From Pseudomonas sp. MWU16-30317 (GTDB lineage Bacteria; Pseudomonadota; Gammaproteobacteria; Pseudomonadales; Pseudomonadaceae), in the NCBI RefSeq assembly GCF_020515695.1, contig NZ_JAIWJA010000009.1, positions 186,001-250,000 on the forward strand: DNA of 64,000 bases. Direction: 5' to 3'. This document shows positions 7,412 to 16,516 of this stretch, one piece after another. A program made the translations under genes and the position numbers. Numbering within the stretch: the stretch's first letter is position 1; each line of letters starts with the position of its first letter. Below the pieces are notes generated by a model. It was not told where the DNA came from. It did not search any database and saw nothing but the letters and a program-made list of their open reading frames with translations.

Positions 7412-8950
7412 ATGAACCTCCTCAAATCCTTGGCTGCAGTCAGCTCCATCACCATGGTTTCGCGGGTCCTGGGCTTCGTGCGCGATACATTGGTCGCGCG
7501 AATTTTCGGTGCCGGCATGGCCACCGATGCCTTCTTTATTGCCTTCAAGTTGCCCAATCTGTTGCGCCGCGTGTTCGCCGAGGGCGCGTTCTCCCAGGCG
7601 TTCGTGCCGATTCTGGCCGAATACAAGAACCAGCAAGGCGAGGAGGCGACGCGCACGTTCATCGCCTATGTCGCCGGCCTGCTGACCTTGATGCTGGCCG
7701 TCGTGACGCTGATCGGCGTGCTCGCCGCACCGGTGGTGATCTGGATCACGGCCCCCGGTTTTGCCGATACGCCCGAGAAATTCAAGCTCACCAGCGATCT
7801 GCTCAGGGTTACATTTCCTTATATATTGCTGATCTCACTGTCGTCCTTCGTTGGCGCGATCCTCAACACCTGGAACCGTTTTTCGGTGCCGGCCTTCACG
7901 CCAACGCTGCTCAATGTCAGCCAGATCATCTTTGCGCTGTTCCTCACGCCGTATTTCAATCCGCCGATCATGGTGCTGGCCTGGGGCGTCCTGGCCGGCG
8001 GCCTGGCGCAATTGTTGTATCAACTGCCGCATCTGAAAAAGATCGGCATGCTGGTGCTGCCGCGTCTCGATCTGCGCAACAGCGGTGCCTTGCGGGTCAT
8101 GAAGCAGATGGGGCCGGCGATCCTCGGGGTCTCGGTCAGCCAGATCTCGTTGATCATCAATACTATCTTTGCCTCGTTCCTGGCGGCGGGCTCGGTGTCG
8201 TGGATGTACTACGCCGATCGCCTGATGGAGTTGCCCTCCGGCGTGCTGGGCGTGGCCCTGGGCACCATTTTGCTGCCGACTCTGGCCAAGACTTACGCCA
8301 ACAAGGACCGCCACGAGTATTCGCGGATCCTCGATTGGGGCCTGCGCCTGTGTTTCGTGCTGGTACTACCGTGTTCGCTGGCCCTGGCGCTGTTGGCCGA
8401 GCCGCTGACCGTGTCGCTGTTCCAGTACGGCAAGTTCGGTGCCTTCGATGCGGCCATGACCCAGCGCGCGCTGGTGGCCTATGCCGTAGGTCTGCTGGGG
8501 ATCATTCTTATCAAGGTGCTGGCGCCCGGGTTCTATGCGCAGCAGAACATCCGCACGCCGGTGAAGATCGCTATTTTCACCTTGGTGGCCACTCAGGTGC
8601 TGAACCTGCTGTTCATCAGTCATCTGCAGCACGCCGGCCTGGCGTTGGCGATCAGCGGCGGCGCCTGCATGAACGCCGGTCTGCTGTTCTGGCAATTGCG
8701 CAAACAGAACATGTTCGAGCCGCAGCCGGGCTGGGCGGTGTTCCTGGGCAAGCTGGTGGTCGCCGTGCTGGCGATGTCGGCCGCGCTGCTGGGGCTGATG
8801 CACTACATGCCGGCCTGGAGTGACGGCACTATGCCTGAGCGTTTCCTGCGCCTGGGGCTGCTGGTGGGCACCGGGGTGGTGGTGTATTTCGGCATGTTGC
8901 TGCTGCTCGGCTTTCGTCTCAAGGACTTCGCCCGCAGAGGGTTGAGCTGA
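7412..8950 (+). CDS. murJ: Lipid II flippase MurJ
   Basis: Inner-membrane MOP-superfamily transporter that flips lipid II for peptidoglycan synthesis. The 512 residues hold about 14 hydrophobic segments. The family signature near the N-terminus (SLAAVSSITMVSRVLGFVRDT, then LPNLLRRVFAEGAFSQAFVPI) is clear, including the functional arginines. It sits between rpsT (divergent) and ribF, the Pseudomonas order. Confidence 0.96.
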   Translation: MNLLKSLAAVSSITMVSRVLGFVRDTLVARIFGAGMATDAFFIAFKLPNLLRRVFAEGAFSQAFVPILAEYKNQQGEEATRTFIAYVAGLLTLMLAVVTLIGVLAAPVVIWITAPGFADTPEKFKLTSDLLRVTFPYILLISLSSFVGAILNTWNRFSVPAFTPTLLNVSQIIFALFLTPYFNPPIMVLAWGVLAGGLAQLLYQLPHLKKIGMLVLPRLDLRNSGALRVMKQMGPAILGVSVSQISLIINTIFASFLAAGSVSWMYYADRLMELPSGVLGVALGTILLPTLAKTYANKDRHEYSRILDWGLRLCFVLVLPCSLALALLAEPLTVSLFQYGKFGAFDAAMTQRALVAYAVGLLGIILIKVLAPGFYAQQNIRTPVKIAIFTLVATQVLNLLFISHLQHAGLALAISGGACMNAGLLFWQLRKQNMFEPQPGWAVFLGKLVVAVLAMSAALLGLMHYMPAWSDGTMPERFLRLGLLVGTGVVVYFGMLLLLGFRLKDFARRGLS

Positions 8951-8964
8951 GGTTCAATTGCCAT

Positions 8965-9059
8965 CCCTGTGGCGAGGGGGCTTGCTCCCGATACGGTTCG
9001 TCAGTCATGGATGAGGTGACTGACAAACCGTATCGGGAGCAAGCCCCCTCGCCACAGGG
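8965..9059. repeat. Long inverted repeat, 43-bp arms
   Basis: Left arm 8965-9007 and right arm 9017-9059 are complementary with one mismatch, around a 9-base loop. Each arm starts with CCCTGTGGCGAGGGGG and includes CTTGCTCCCGATACGG. It lies between murJ and ribF and could fold into a very stable hairpin in RNA, stopping or stabilising the murJ transcript. It is a different subfamily from the GCAAGGCTTGC REPs elsewhere in the window. Confidence 0.9.
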
Positions 9060-9190
9060 TACTGAGTGCACTCATAAACCTTCGGCCAAACGTCGGTTTC
9101 TCGATTTCAAGGTGAAAGCATGCTTGTGTCGCCTGTCGTCGCGGCCCGGGTGTGGTTATAATCGACCACTTTATGAGCAAGAAGCGTGTT

Positions 9191-10114
9191 ATGCAGCTGG
9201 TTCGAGGTCTCCACAACCTGCGGCCCCAGCATCGGGGCTGTGTCGCCACCATTGGCAATTTCGACGGCGTTCATCGCGGTCACCAGGCTATCCTGGTGCG
9301 GCTGCGCGAGCGTGCCGTGGAGTTGGGCGTGCCCAGCTGTGTGGTGATTTTCGAGCCTCAACCGCGCGAGTATTTTGCGCCCGAGAGCGCACCGGCCCGT
9401 TTGGCCCGCTTGCGCGACAAGCTCGAGCTGCTAGCCGCCGAGGGCGTCGATCAGGTGCTTTGCCTGGCGTTCAACCAGCGCCTGAGCAAACTGAGTGCCG
9501 CTGAATTCGTCGATACCATTCTGGTCGACGGCCTGGGCGTCAAGCACCTCGAAGTCGGCGATGATTTTCGCTTCGGCTGCGACCGCCTGGGGGATTTCGA
9601 CTTCCTCACTCAGGTCGGCAGTGCCAACGGCTTCACCGTCGAGGCCGCCCGTACCGTCGAGATGCAAGGCGTTCGCGTCAGCAGCACCCAGGTGCGCAAA
9701 GCGCTGGCCGTCGCCGATTTCAAGCTGGCCGAGGCTTTGCTCGGGCGGCCGTTCCAGATCACGGGGCGAGTGCTGCATGGCCAGAAGCTCGCCCGACAGC
9801 TGGGCTGGCCTACTGCCAACGTCCAGCTCAAGCGCCGTCGCGTGCCGTTTACCGGGGTGTACCTGGTGAGCGTCGAGATCGATGGCAAGCAATGGCCGGG
9901 AGTCGCCAACATAGGCGTGCGGCCAACCGTTGCAGGTGATGGCAAAGCCCACCTGGAAGTGCACCTGCTGGATTTTGCCGGCAATCTTTACGACCGGCGT
10001 TTGACGGTGGCTTTCCACCACAAGCTGCGCGATGAGCAGCGTTTCGCCTCCCTGGAGGCGCTGAAGTCGGCGATCGATGCGGATGTTGCCGCCGCACGAG
10101 CCCACCGCCCTTAA
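9191..10114 (+). CDS. ribF: Bifunctional riboflavin kinase / FAD synthetase
   Basis: Makes FMN and then FAD. The 307 residues have an N-terminal nucleotidyltransferase domain (ATIGNFDGVHRGHQAIL, about 15-31, and FEPQPREYF) and a C-terminal kinase domain (ITGRVLHGQKLARQLGWPTANV, about 190-210). ATG 9191 (MQLVRGLHNLRPQHRG) is the usual family start; an upstream in-frame ATG at 9152 has no ribosome site. ileS follows after 37 bases. Confidence 0.96.
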   Translation: MQLVRGLHNLRPQHRGCVATIGNFDGVHRGHQAILVRLRERAVELGVPSCVVIFEPQPREYFAPESAPARLARLRDKLELLAAEGVDQVLCLAFNQRLSKLSAAEFVDTILVDGLGVKHLEVGDDFRFGCDRLGDFDFLTQVGSANGFTVEAARTVEMQGVRVSSTQVRKALAVADFKLAEALLGRPFQITGRVLHGQKLARQLGWPTANVQLKRRRVPFTGVYLVSVEIDGKQWPGVANIGVRPTVAGDGKAHLEVHLLDFAGNLYDRRLTVAFHHKLRDEQRFASLEALKSAIDADVAAARAHRP

Positions 10115-10151
10115 CTGAAAGCAGCGGCCAGCCGCTATTGAAGAGCCTGAA

Positions 10152-12983
10152 ATGACCGACTACAAAGCCACGCTAAACCTTCCGGACACCGCCTTCCCCA
10201 TGAAGGCCGGCCTGCCCCAGCGCGAGCCGCAAACGCTTGAGCGCTGGAACAGCATCGACCTGTACCGCAAGCTTCGCGAAATTGGCAAGGATCGTCCGAA
10301 ATTCGTCCTGCACGATGGTCCTCCTTACGCCAACGGCACTATTCACATCGGTCACGCGCTCAACAAGATTCTCAAGGACATGATCACGCGCTCCAAGACC
10401 CTCTCGGGTTTCGACGCGCCTTATGTCCCAGGTTGGGACTGCCACGGCCTGCCGATCGAGCACAAGGTCGAGGTCACGCACGGCAAAAATCTGCCCGCGG
10501 ACAAGACTCGCGAGCTCTGCCGTGCCTACGCCACCGAGCAGATCGAAGGGCAAAAAGCCGAGTTCATCCGTCTGGGCGTGCTGGGTGACTGGTCCAATCC
10601 CTACAAGACCATGAACTTCACCAACGAAGCCGGCGAGATCCGTGCCCTGGCGGAAATGGTCAAGGGCGGCTTCGTGTTCAAGGGCCTCAAGCCCGTCAAC
10701 TGGTGTTTTGATTGCGGTTCGGCCCTGGCCGAGGCCGAGGTCGAGTACGCCGACAAGAAATCGCCGACCATCGACGTCGCCTTCCCGATCGCCGACCAGC
10801 AAGCCCTGGCTGACGCCTTCGGCCTGCCAGGCTTGAGCAAGCCGGCGGCGATCGTCATCTGGACCACTACCCCGTGGACCATTCCGGCCAACCAGGCGCT
10901 CAACGTGCACCCGGAATTCCAGTACGCCCTAGTCGATATCGGCGACCGCCTGCTGGTGCTGGCCGAAGAGCTGGTCGAATCCTCGCTGGCCCGGTTCGGC
11001 CTGCAAGGCAGCGTTGTGGCGCTGACCGAAGGCGCCAAGCTTGAGCTGATCAACTTCCGTCACCCGTTCTACGACCGTCTGTCGCCGGTGTACCTGGCCA
11101 ACTACGTCGAGCTGGGTGCTGGTACCGGCGTGGTCCACTGCTCGCCTGCCTATGGCGTCGACGACTTCAATATCTGCAAGCAGTACGGCCTGAGCAACGA
11201 TGACATCATTGGCCCGGTGCAGAGCAACGGCGTTTATGTCGATTCGCTGGAGTTCTTCGGTGGCCAGTTCATCTTCAAGGCCAACCAGAACATCGTCGAC
11301 AAGCTGGCCGAAGTCGGCGCGTTGATGCACACCGAAGTCGTCAGCCACAGCTACATGCACTGCTGGCGCCACAAGACCCCGCTCATCTACCGCGCCACCG
11401 CGCAGTGGTTCGTGGGCATGGACAAGCAACCGGAAACCGGCGACACCCTGCGTGTGCGTGCGGTCAAGGCCATCGAAGAAACCAAGTTCGTCCCGGCCTG
11501 GGGCCAGGCGCGCCTGCACTCGATGATCGCCAACCGCCCGGACTGGTGCATCTCGCGTCAGCGTAACTGGGGCGTACCGATTCCGTTCTTCCTGCACAAG
11601 GCCACCGGCGAGTTGCACCCGCGCACCGTCGAACTGATGGAGCAGGTTGCACAACGCGTCGAACAAGAGGGCATCGAGGCCTGGTTCAAGCTCGACGCCG
11701 CCGAACTGCTGGGCGATGAAGCCAACCAGTACGACAAGATCAGCGACACTCTGGACGTGTGGTTTGACTCCGGTACCACCCACTGGCACGTGCTGCGCGG
11801 TTCGCACCCGATGGGCCACGAGACCGGCCCACGTGCCGACCTGTACCTCGAGGGTTCCGACCAGCACCGCGGCTGGTTCCACTCCTCGTTGCTGACCGGT
11901 TGCGCCATCGATAACCACGCCCCGTACCGCGAACTGCTCACCCACGGCTTCACGGTCGACGAGAACGGCCGCAAGATGTCCAAGTCGCTGGGCAACGTTA
12001 TCGCGCCGCAAAAGGTCAACGACACCCTGGGTGCCGACATCATGCGTCTGTGGGTTGCCTCCACCGACTATTCCGGCGAAATCGCCGTGTCGGAAACCAT
12101 CCTGCAGCGCAGCGCCGACGCCTATCGGCGGATCCGCAACACCGCGCGCTTCCTGCTCTCCAACCTGAGCGGTTTCAACCCGGCCACCGACCTGCTGCCC
12201 GCCGATGAAATGATCGCCCTGGACCGCTGGGCCGTCGACCGCACCCTGCTGCTGCAGCGCGAGCTCGAAGAGCACTACGGCGAATACCGTTTCTGGAACG
12301 TCTATTCCAAGGTACACAACTTCTGTGTGCAGGAGCTGGGCGGTTTCTACCTGGACATCATCAAGGACCGCCAGTACACCACCGGCGCCGACAGCATCCC
12401 GCGGCGTTCCTGCCAGACCGCGCTGTACCACATCAGCGAAGCGTTGGTGCGCTGGATCGCGCCGATCCTGGCGTTCACCGCCGACGAGCTGTGGCAGTAC
12501 CTGCCGGGCGAGCGCAACGAATCCGTCATGCTCAACACCTGGTACGAAGGCTTGACCGAGCTGCCGCAAGGCTTCGAGATGGGCCGCGAGTACTGGGAGC
12601 GGATCATGGCGGTCAAGGTCGCGGTCAACAAGGAAATGGAAAACCTGCGCGCGGCCAAGGTCATTGGCGGCAACCTGCAGGCCGAAGTGACCCTGTATGG
12701 CGACGAAGCCCTGAGTGCCGACCTGAACAAACTTGGCGACGAGCTACGTTTCGTGCTGATCACCTCCAAGGCCGCCGTAGCGCCGTTCGTGCAGGCACCG
12801 GCCGACGCCGTGGTCACCGAAGTGCCTGGCCTCAAGCTGCAAGTGGTCAAGTCCGGTGGAGTCAAGTGCGCTCGTTGCTGGCACTTCCGCGAAGACGTCG
12901 GCGTGAATCCCGAGCATCCGGAGATCTGCGGTCGCTGCGTCGACAACATCAGCGGTGCCGGCGAGGTGCGTCACTATGCCTAA
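10152..12983 (+). CDS. ileS: Isoleucyl-tRNA synthetase
   Basis: Class I synthetase of 943 residues. Visible parts: HIGH motif in PYANGTIHIGHALNK (about residue 60), the CP1 editing domain, KMSKS in GRKMSKSLGN (about 610), and the C-terminal zinc finger CARCWHFREDVG...CGRC. First gene of the ileS-lspA-fkpB-ispH run, with overlapping junctions downstream. Confidence 0.98.
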   Translation: MTDYKATLNLPDTAFPMKAGLPQREPQTLERWNSIDLYRKLREIGKDRPKFVLHDGPPYANGTIHIGHALNKILKDMITRSKTLSGFDAPYVPGWDCHGLPIEHKVEVTHGKNLPADKTRELCRAYATEQIEGQKAEFIRLGVLGDWSNPYKTMNFTNEAGEIRALAEMVKGGFVFKGLKPVNWCFDCGSALAEAEVEYADKKSPTIDVAFPIADQQALADAFGLPGLSKPAAIVIWTTTPWTIPANQALNVHPEFQYALVDIGDRLLVLAEELVESSLARFGLQGSVVALTEGAKLELINFRHPFYDRLSPVYLANYVELGAGTGVVHCSPAYGVDDFNICKQYGLSNDDIIGPVQSNGVYVDSLEFFGGQFIFKANQNIVDKLAEVGALMHTEVVSHSYMHCWRHKTPLIYRATAQWFVGMDKQPETGDTLRVRAVKAIEETKFVPAWGQARLHSMIANRPDWCISRQRNWGVPIPFFLHKATGELHPRTVELMEQVAQRVEQEGIEAWFKLDAAELLGDEANQYDKISDTLDVWFDSGTTHWHVLRGSHPMGHETGPRADLYLEGSDQHRGWFHSSLLTGCAIDNHAPYRELLTHGFTVDENGRKMSKSLGNVIAPQKVNDTLGADIMRLWVASTDYSGEIAVSETILQRSADAYRRIRNTARFLLSNLSGFNPATDLLPADEMIALDRWAVDRTLLLQRELEEHYGEYRFWNVYSKVHNFCVQELGGFYLDIIKDRQYTTGADSIPRRSCQTALYHISEALVRWIAPILAFTADELWQYLPGERNESVMLNTWYEGLTELPQGFEMGREYWERIMAVKVAVNKEMENLRAAKVIGGNLQAEVTLYGDEALSADLNKLGDELRFVLITSKAAVAPFVQAPADAVVTEVPGLKLQVVKSGGVKCARCWHFREDVGVNPEHPEICGRCVDNISGAGEVRHYA

Positions 12984-13485
12984 CTCTGCGGGGCGCTTCG
13001 GGCGCCTTGGCTGGCTGTGGATCAGTGTGCTGGTGTTCATCGTCGATCAGACCAGCAAGTACTACTTCGAGCACAGCCTGGATCTGTACCAGCAGATCGT
13101 GGTCATCCCCAACTACTTCAGTTGGATGCTGGCCTACAACACCGGTGCGGCCTTCAGCTTTTTGGCGGACGGCGGCGGCTGGCAGCGTTGGCTATTCGCG
13201 ATGATCGCGGTGGTGGTCAGCGCCGTGCTGATCGTCTGGCTCAAGCGCTTGGGGCGCAACGACACTTGGCTCGCCGTCGCCCTGGCGCTGGTGCTGGGTG
13301 GCGCGCTGGGCAACCTGTACGACCGCATCATGCTCGGCCATGTGATCGATTTCATCTTCGTGCACTGGCACGAGCATGGCTTCCCGGCCTTCAACGTCGC
13401 TGACAGCGGCATTACCGTGGGCGCCATCATGCTGGCCCTGGATATGTTCAAAACCAAGAAGTCGGGAGCGCCTGTCCGTGACTGA
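12976..13485 (+). CDS. lspA: Lipoprotein signal peptidase
   Basis: Inner-membrane aspartyl protease that removes signal peptides from prolipoproteins. The 169 residues have four membrane spans. Catalytic aspartates lie in NLYDRIMLGHVIDF and FNVADSGITVG, with the conserved NTGAAFSF. ATG 12976 overlaps the end of ileS by 8 bases; its end overlaps fkpB by 8 bases, so the genes are coupled. Confidence 0.97.
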   Translation: MPNSAGRFGRLGWLWISVLVFIVDQTSKYYFEHSLDLYQQIVVIPNYFSWMLAYNTGAAFSFLADGGGWQRWLFAMIAVVVSAVLIVWLKRLGRNDTWLAVALALVLGGALGNLYDRIMLGHVIDFIFVHWHEHGFPAFNVADSGITVGAIMLALDMFKTKKSGAPVRD

Positions 13486-13915
13486 ACAACGTATTTCGCA
13501 GAACACTGAAGTGACTCTGCACTTCGCTCTGCACCTGGAAAACGGTGACACTGTCGACAGCACGTTCGACAAGTCGCCGGCGACCTTCAAGGTCGGCGAC
13601 GGCAACCTGCTGCCCGGCTTCGAGGCCGCGCTGTTCGGCTTCAAGGCCGGCGACAAGCGCACAGTGACCGTGCTGCCAGAAAACGCCTTTGGCCAACCGA
13701 ACCCGCAGAACGTGCAGATCATGCCGCGTTCGCAGTTCGAGGGCATGGAGCTGTCCGAAGGCCTGTTGGTGATTTTCAACGACGCCGCCAACACCGAGCT
13801 GCCGGGCGTGGTCAAAGCCTTTGACGCCGCCCAGGTGACAGTCGACTTCAACCACCCGCTGGCGGGCAAGACCTTGAGTTTCGAGGTTGAAATCCTTTCG
13901 GTCACGGCCCTTTAA
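13478..13915 (+). CDS. fkpB: FKBP-type peptidyl-prolyl isomerase (SlpA-like)
   Basis: Cytoplasmic prolyl isomerase/chaperone of 145 residues. It shows the SlpA pattern: VTLHFALHLENGDTVDSTFD, GDGNLLPGFEAALFGFKAGD, ENAFGQPNPQNVQ with the inserted flap. It starts at GTG 13478 within the end of lspA (a GGAG site is about 11 bases upstream). ispH follows after 16 bases. Its role in this operon is not established. Confidence 0.92.
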   Translation: MTEQRISQNTEVTLHFALHLENGDTVDSTFDKSPATFKVGDGNLLPGFEAALFGFKAGDKRTVTVLPENAFGQPNPQNVQIMPRSQFEGMELSEGLLVIFNDAANTELPGVVKAFDAAQVTVDFNHPLAGKTLSFEVEILSVTAL

Positions 13916-13931
13916 GGGCCCCGAGGCAAGC

Positions 13932-14879
13932 ATGCACATCAAACTCGCCAACCCCCGTGGCTTCTGCGCTGGCGTGGACCGGGCGATCGAAATCGTCAAC
14001 CGCGCCCTTGAAGTCTTCGGCCCACCGATCTACGTGCGCCACGAAGTGGTCCACAACAAGTTCGTGGTCGAAGACCTGCGCAATCGTGGCGCGATCTTCG
14101 TCGAAGAACTCGACCAGGTACCGGACGACGTCATCGTCATCTTCAGCGCCCACGGCGTCTCCCAGGCCGTGCGCCAGGAAGCGGCAGGGCGCGGCCTCAA
14201 AGTCTTCGACGCCACCTGCCCGCTGGTCACCAAGGTGCACATCGAGGTTGCCCGCTACAGCCGTGACGGCCGCGAGTGCATCCTCATCGGCCATGCCGGT
14301 CACCCGGAAGTCGAAGGCACCATGGGCCAGTACGACGGCAGCAATGGCGGCGCAATCTACCTGGTCGAAGACGAGCAGGATGTCGCCAACCTGCAGGTGC
14401 GCAACCCAGAAGCCCTGGCGTTCGTGACCCAGACCACCTTGTCGATGGACGACACCGGCCGCGTCATCGACGCCCTGCGCGCGCGCTTCCCCAACATCGG
14501 CGGCCCGCGCAAGGACGACATCTGCTACGCCACCCAGAACCGCCAGGACGCGGTCAAGCAACTGGCCGACGAGTGCGACGTGGTCCTGGTGGTCGGCAGC
14601 CCCAACAGTTCCAACTCCAACCGTCTGCGCGAACTGGCTGAACGGTTGGCGACGCCGGCCTACCTGATCGACGGCGCCGAAGACATGCAACGCAGCTGGT
14701 TCGATGGCATCGAACGCATTGGCGTTACGGCCGGGGCGTCGGCGCCTGAGGTGCTGGTGCGCGGCGTGATCGAGCAGTTGCAGGCCTGGGGCGCTACCGG
14801 GGCTGATGAGCTGGCCGGGCGGCCGGAGAACATTACGTTTTCGATGCCTAAGGAGTTACGCGTCAAGACCATTGGCTGA
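13932..14879 (+). CDS. ispH: 4-hydroxy-3-methylbut-2-enyl diphosphate reductase
   Basis: Iron-sulphur enzyme for the last step of the MEP isoprenoid pathway. The 315 residues carry the three cluster cysteines in GFCAGVDRA (residue 12), DATCPLVTK (about 97) and DDICYATQNRQ (about 197), plus the conserved TQTTLS and SSNSNRL motifs. ATG 13932 follows GAGG. Its 3' end overlaps the convergent fimT gene by 17 bases. Confidence 0.97.
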   Translation: MHIKLANPRGFCAGVDRAIEIVNRALEVFGPPIYVRHEVVHNKFVVEDLRNRGAIFVEELDQVPDDVIVIFSAHGVSQAVRQEAAGRGLKVFDATCPLVTKVHIEVARYSRDGRECILIGHAGHPEVEGTMGQYDGSNGGAIYLVEDEQDVANLQVRNPEALAFVTQTTLSMDDTGRVIDALRARFPNIGGPRKDDICYATQNRQDAVKQLADECDVVLVVGSPNSSNSNRLRELAERLATPAYLIDGAEDMQRSWFDGIERIGVTAGASAPEVLVRGVIEQLQAWGATGADELAGRPENITFSMPKELRVKTIG

Positions 14880-15393
14880 CGCTGCACGGCTCGGTATTGT
14901 CCGGGCCCGCGAGCAGTTGTACCCGCCCGGGAACGTTTATCACGACCCGGGAGTGGGTCAGCCCGGTACCCTCATCGCAGATGAAGAGGGTGCCATTGCC
15001 GGGTGATGCGCCGGCGTAAGACGGTGTCCCCATGCCGTTGAAGCGAACCCATTTCTCCAGTCGGTAATTACCGACGATCCGCACCTTGCCGCCACTCTGG
15101 CGTACCGCCAGCACTGGATTGTCCGGATCGCTCAGGCCCTTGCCGCTCACATCCGCAATCATCCTCCAGCCGAACGCCCAGTCGCCCTCGAGCGGCTGAA
15201 TGATCACCGACTGATTTCGCAGGACCGCTTCCGTACGGGCGGAACGCACAGCGTTCAGCAACTCGTTCGCAGCGACTTGTTGCCGATTGCTGTTGATCAA
15301 CTGGCGAAACGACGGCATCGCCAGGTGCAGCAAAATGGCGAGGATAGTCACGGTAGCGAGCAGTTCGATCAGGGTGAGGCCGCGTTGATGCAT
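14863..15393 (-). CDS. fimT: Type IV pilus minor pilin, FimT/GspH family
   Basis: A 176-residue prepilin-like protein. The class III leader is very short (MHQRG, cut before LTLIELLATVTILAIL), followed by the hydrophobic N-terminal helix and a GspH-type C-terminal region with a cysteine pair (FICDEG, EPCSVSQ). It is oriented opposite to the other minor pilin genes and converges on ispH, overlapping it by 17 bases. FimT proteins have been linked to DNA uptake in other bacteria; whether this one does so is inference. Confidence 0.85.
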   Translation of the reverse strand: MHQRGLTLIELLATVTILAILLHLAMPSFRQLINSNRQQVAANELLNAVRSARTEAVLRNQSVIIQPLEGDWAFGWRMIADVSGKGLSDPDNPVLAVRQSGGKVRIVGNYRLEKWVRFNGMGTPSYAGASPGNGTLFICDEGTGLTHSRVVINVPGRVQLLAGPDNTEPCSVSQWS

Positions 15394-15520
15394 GGGAGAT
15401 ACCGTCCTTGGAATGAGAATTGCTGGGGCAGGGGATAGGTGTCAAAAGCCCGGCGGGAATTGAATCAACATGTTCCATCACGCTGATCCGGCCGGAACAA
15501 CCGTATATTCTGATGTGCGC

Positions 15521-15548
15521 TTGCCAAGCGGCACAGTTGGCTTATAGT
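15521..15548 (+). promoter_or_regulatory. Candidate promoter of the fimU-pilE cluster
   Basis: TTGCCA (15521-15526), 16 bases, TATAGT (15543-15548), 25 bases before fimU. It is placed in the 179-base gap between the divergent fimT and fimU. Confidence 0.5.
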
Positions 15549-15572
15549 CGCCGGGTCTCGGGGAGTATCGCA

Positions 15573-16043
15573 ATGCGGGATCGTAACAAGGGGTTTTCAT
15601 TGATCGAGTTGATGGTGACGGTGGCCGTCATCGCTATCGGCGCGAGCATTGCGATCCCGTCGTTCAGCACGCTCATTCGTAACAACCGGGCCGATTCGGA
15701 TACCGGCGACTTTTATCGGGCGCTCAACTATGCGCGCCTTGAAGCGATCAATCGTGGCGTCAATGTGCGGATTACCCCCGCCACTACCGGGGCAACCTGG
15801 GTCACCAGTCTCAACGTGCAAACTACCAGTAGCCCTCCTTCTGTGCTGCGGGTCATCGCCCCCATGTCGCCCGGTTCAGCGTTGGCCCCTTCGGTCACGG
15901 CGACCTATATCGAATTCAATAACCTCGGGGCCTTGGCGTACCCGGCGACTGCGCTGACGATGGTCTACACCAACGGCTCGACCAGCCGTAATGTCGGCAT
16001 TTGCCTCAACGGCCGGGTCATCCTCAACGGAGCCTGCCCATGA
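15573..16043 (+). CDS. fimU: Minor pilin FimU (GspH family)
   Basis: A 156-residue prepilin. Leader MRDRNKG is cut before FSLIELMVTVAVIAIG; the C-terminal globular part ends with a disulphide-type cysteine pair (GICLNGRVILNGACP). ATG 15573 has GGGGAG about 8 bases upstream. It is expected to sit in the minor-pilin complex that primes pilus assembly. It overlaps pilV by 4 bases (ATGA). Confidence 0.9.
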   Translation: MRDRNKGFSLIELMVTVAVIAIGASIAIPSFSTLIRNNRADSDTGDFYRALNYARLEAINRGVNVRITPATTGATWVTSLNVQTTSSPPSVLRVIAPMSPGSALAPSVTATYIEFNNLGALAYPATALTMVYTNGSTSRNVGICLNGRVILNGACP

Positions 16044-16516
16044 GCGCGCGCCAGTCAGGGTTCAGCCTGATCGAAGTGCTGGTGGCCTTGCTGGTCATGT
16101 GCATTGGCCTGCTCGGGGCTGCAGCCATTCAGTTGAATGCCCTGAAATACACCGACAGCTCCTCGATGAGCAGCCAGGCGAGCTTTATCGCTTACGACAT
16201 GATGGACCGCATTCGCGCCAATACCGACAACGCCAGCCAGTATGCGCTGGCGAATCTTGCTGCGGCTCCCACCACGGCCGGCAGTACCGCCGCGGTGAGC
16301 CAGGATTTGAGTGATTTCGGCAACAACATCAGGGCCATGAATGGTACCGAGGCGAGCATCGTGCTCAAAGGCTATGTGGTGACCATCACTATCAAATGGG
16401 ACGACACACGGGCTGGCAAGCTGGTGCGGGCCGATAACAGTGTCGACGCCAATTCACCGATCCGCAGTTTTGTCTTGGTCAGCCGAGTAGCAGCCGATGG
16501 GACGGCTTATCCATGA
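16040..16516 (+). CDS. pilV: Minor pilin PilV
   Basis: A 158-residue prepilin with leader MSARQSG before FSLIEVLVALLVMCIGLLGAAAIQ. The GLLGxAAxQ pattern and the following KYTDSSSMSSQASFIAYDMMDRIRAN are typical of PilV. Both ends overlap neighbours (fimU and pilW) by 4 bases, so expression is coupled. Confidence 0.92.
   Translation: MSARQSGFSLIEVLVALLVMCIGLLGAAAIQLNALKYTDSSSMSSQASFIAYDMMDRIRANTDNASQYALANLAAAPTTAGSTAAVSQDLSDFGNNIRAMNGTEASIVLKGYVVTITIKWDDTRAGKLVRADNSVDANSPIRSFVLVSRVAADGTAYP

Noticed and set aside
10929..12569. 546-residue minus-strand frame inside ileS
   Set aside because: High-G+C shadow frame of a certain gene.
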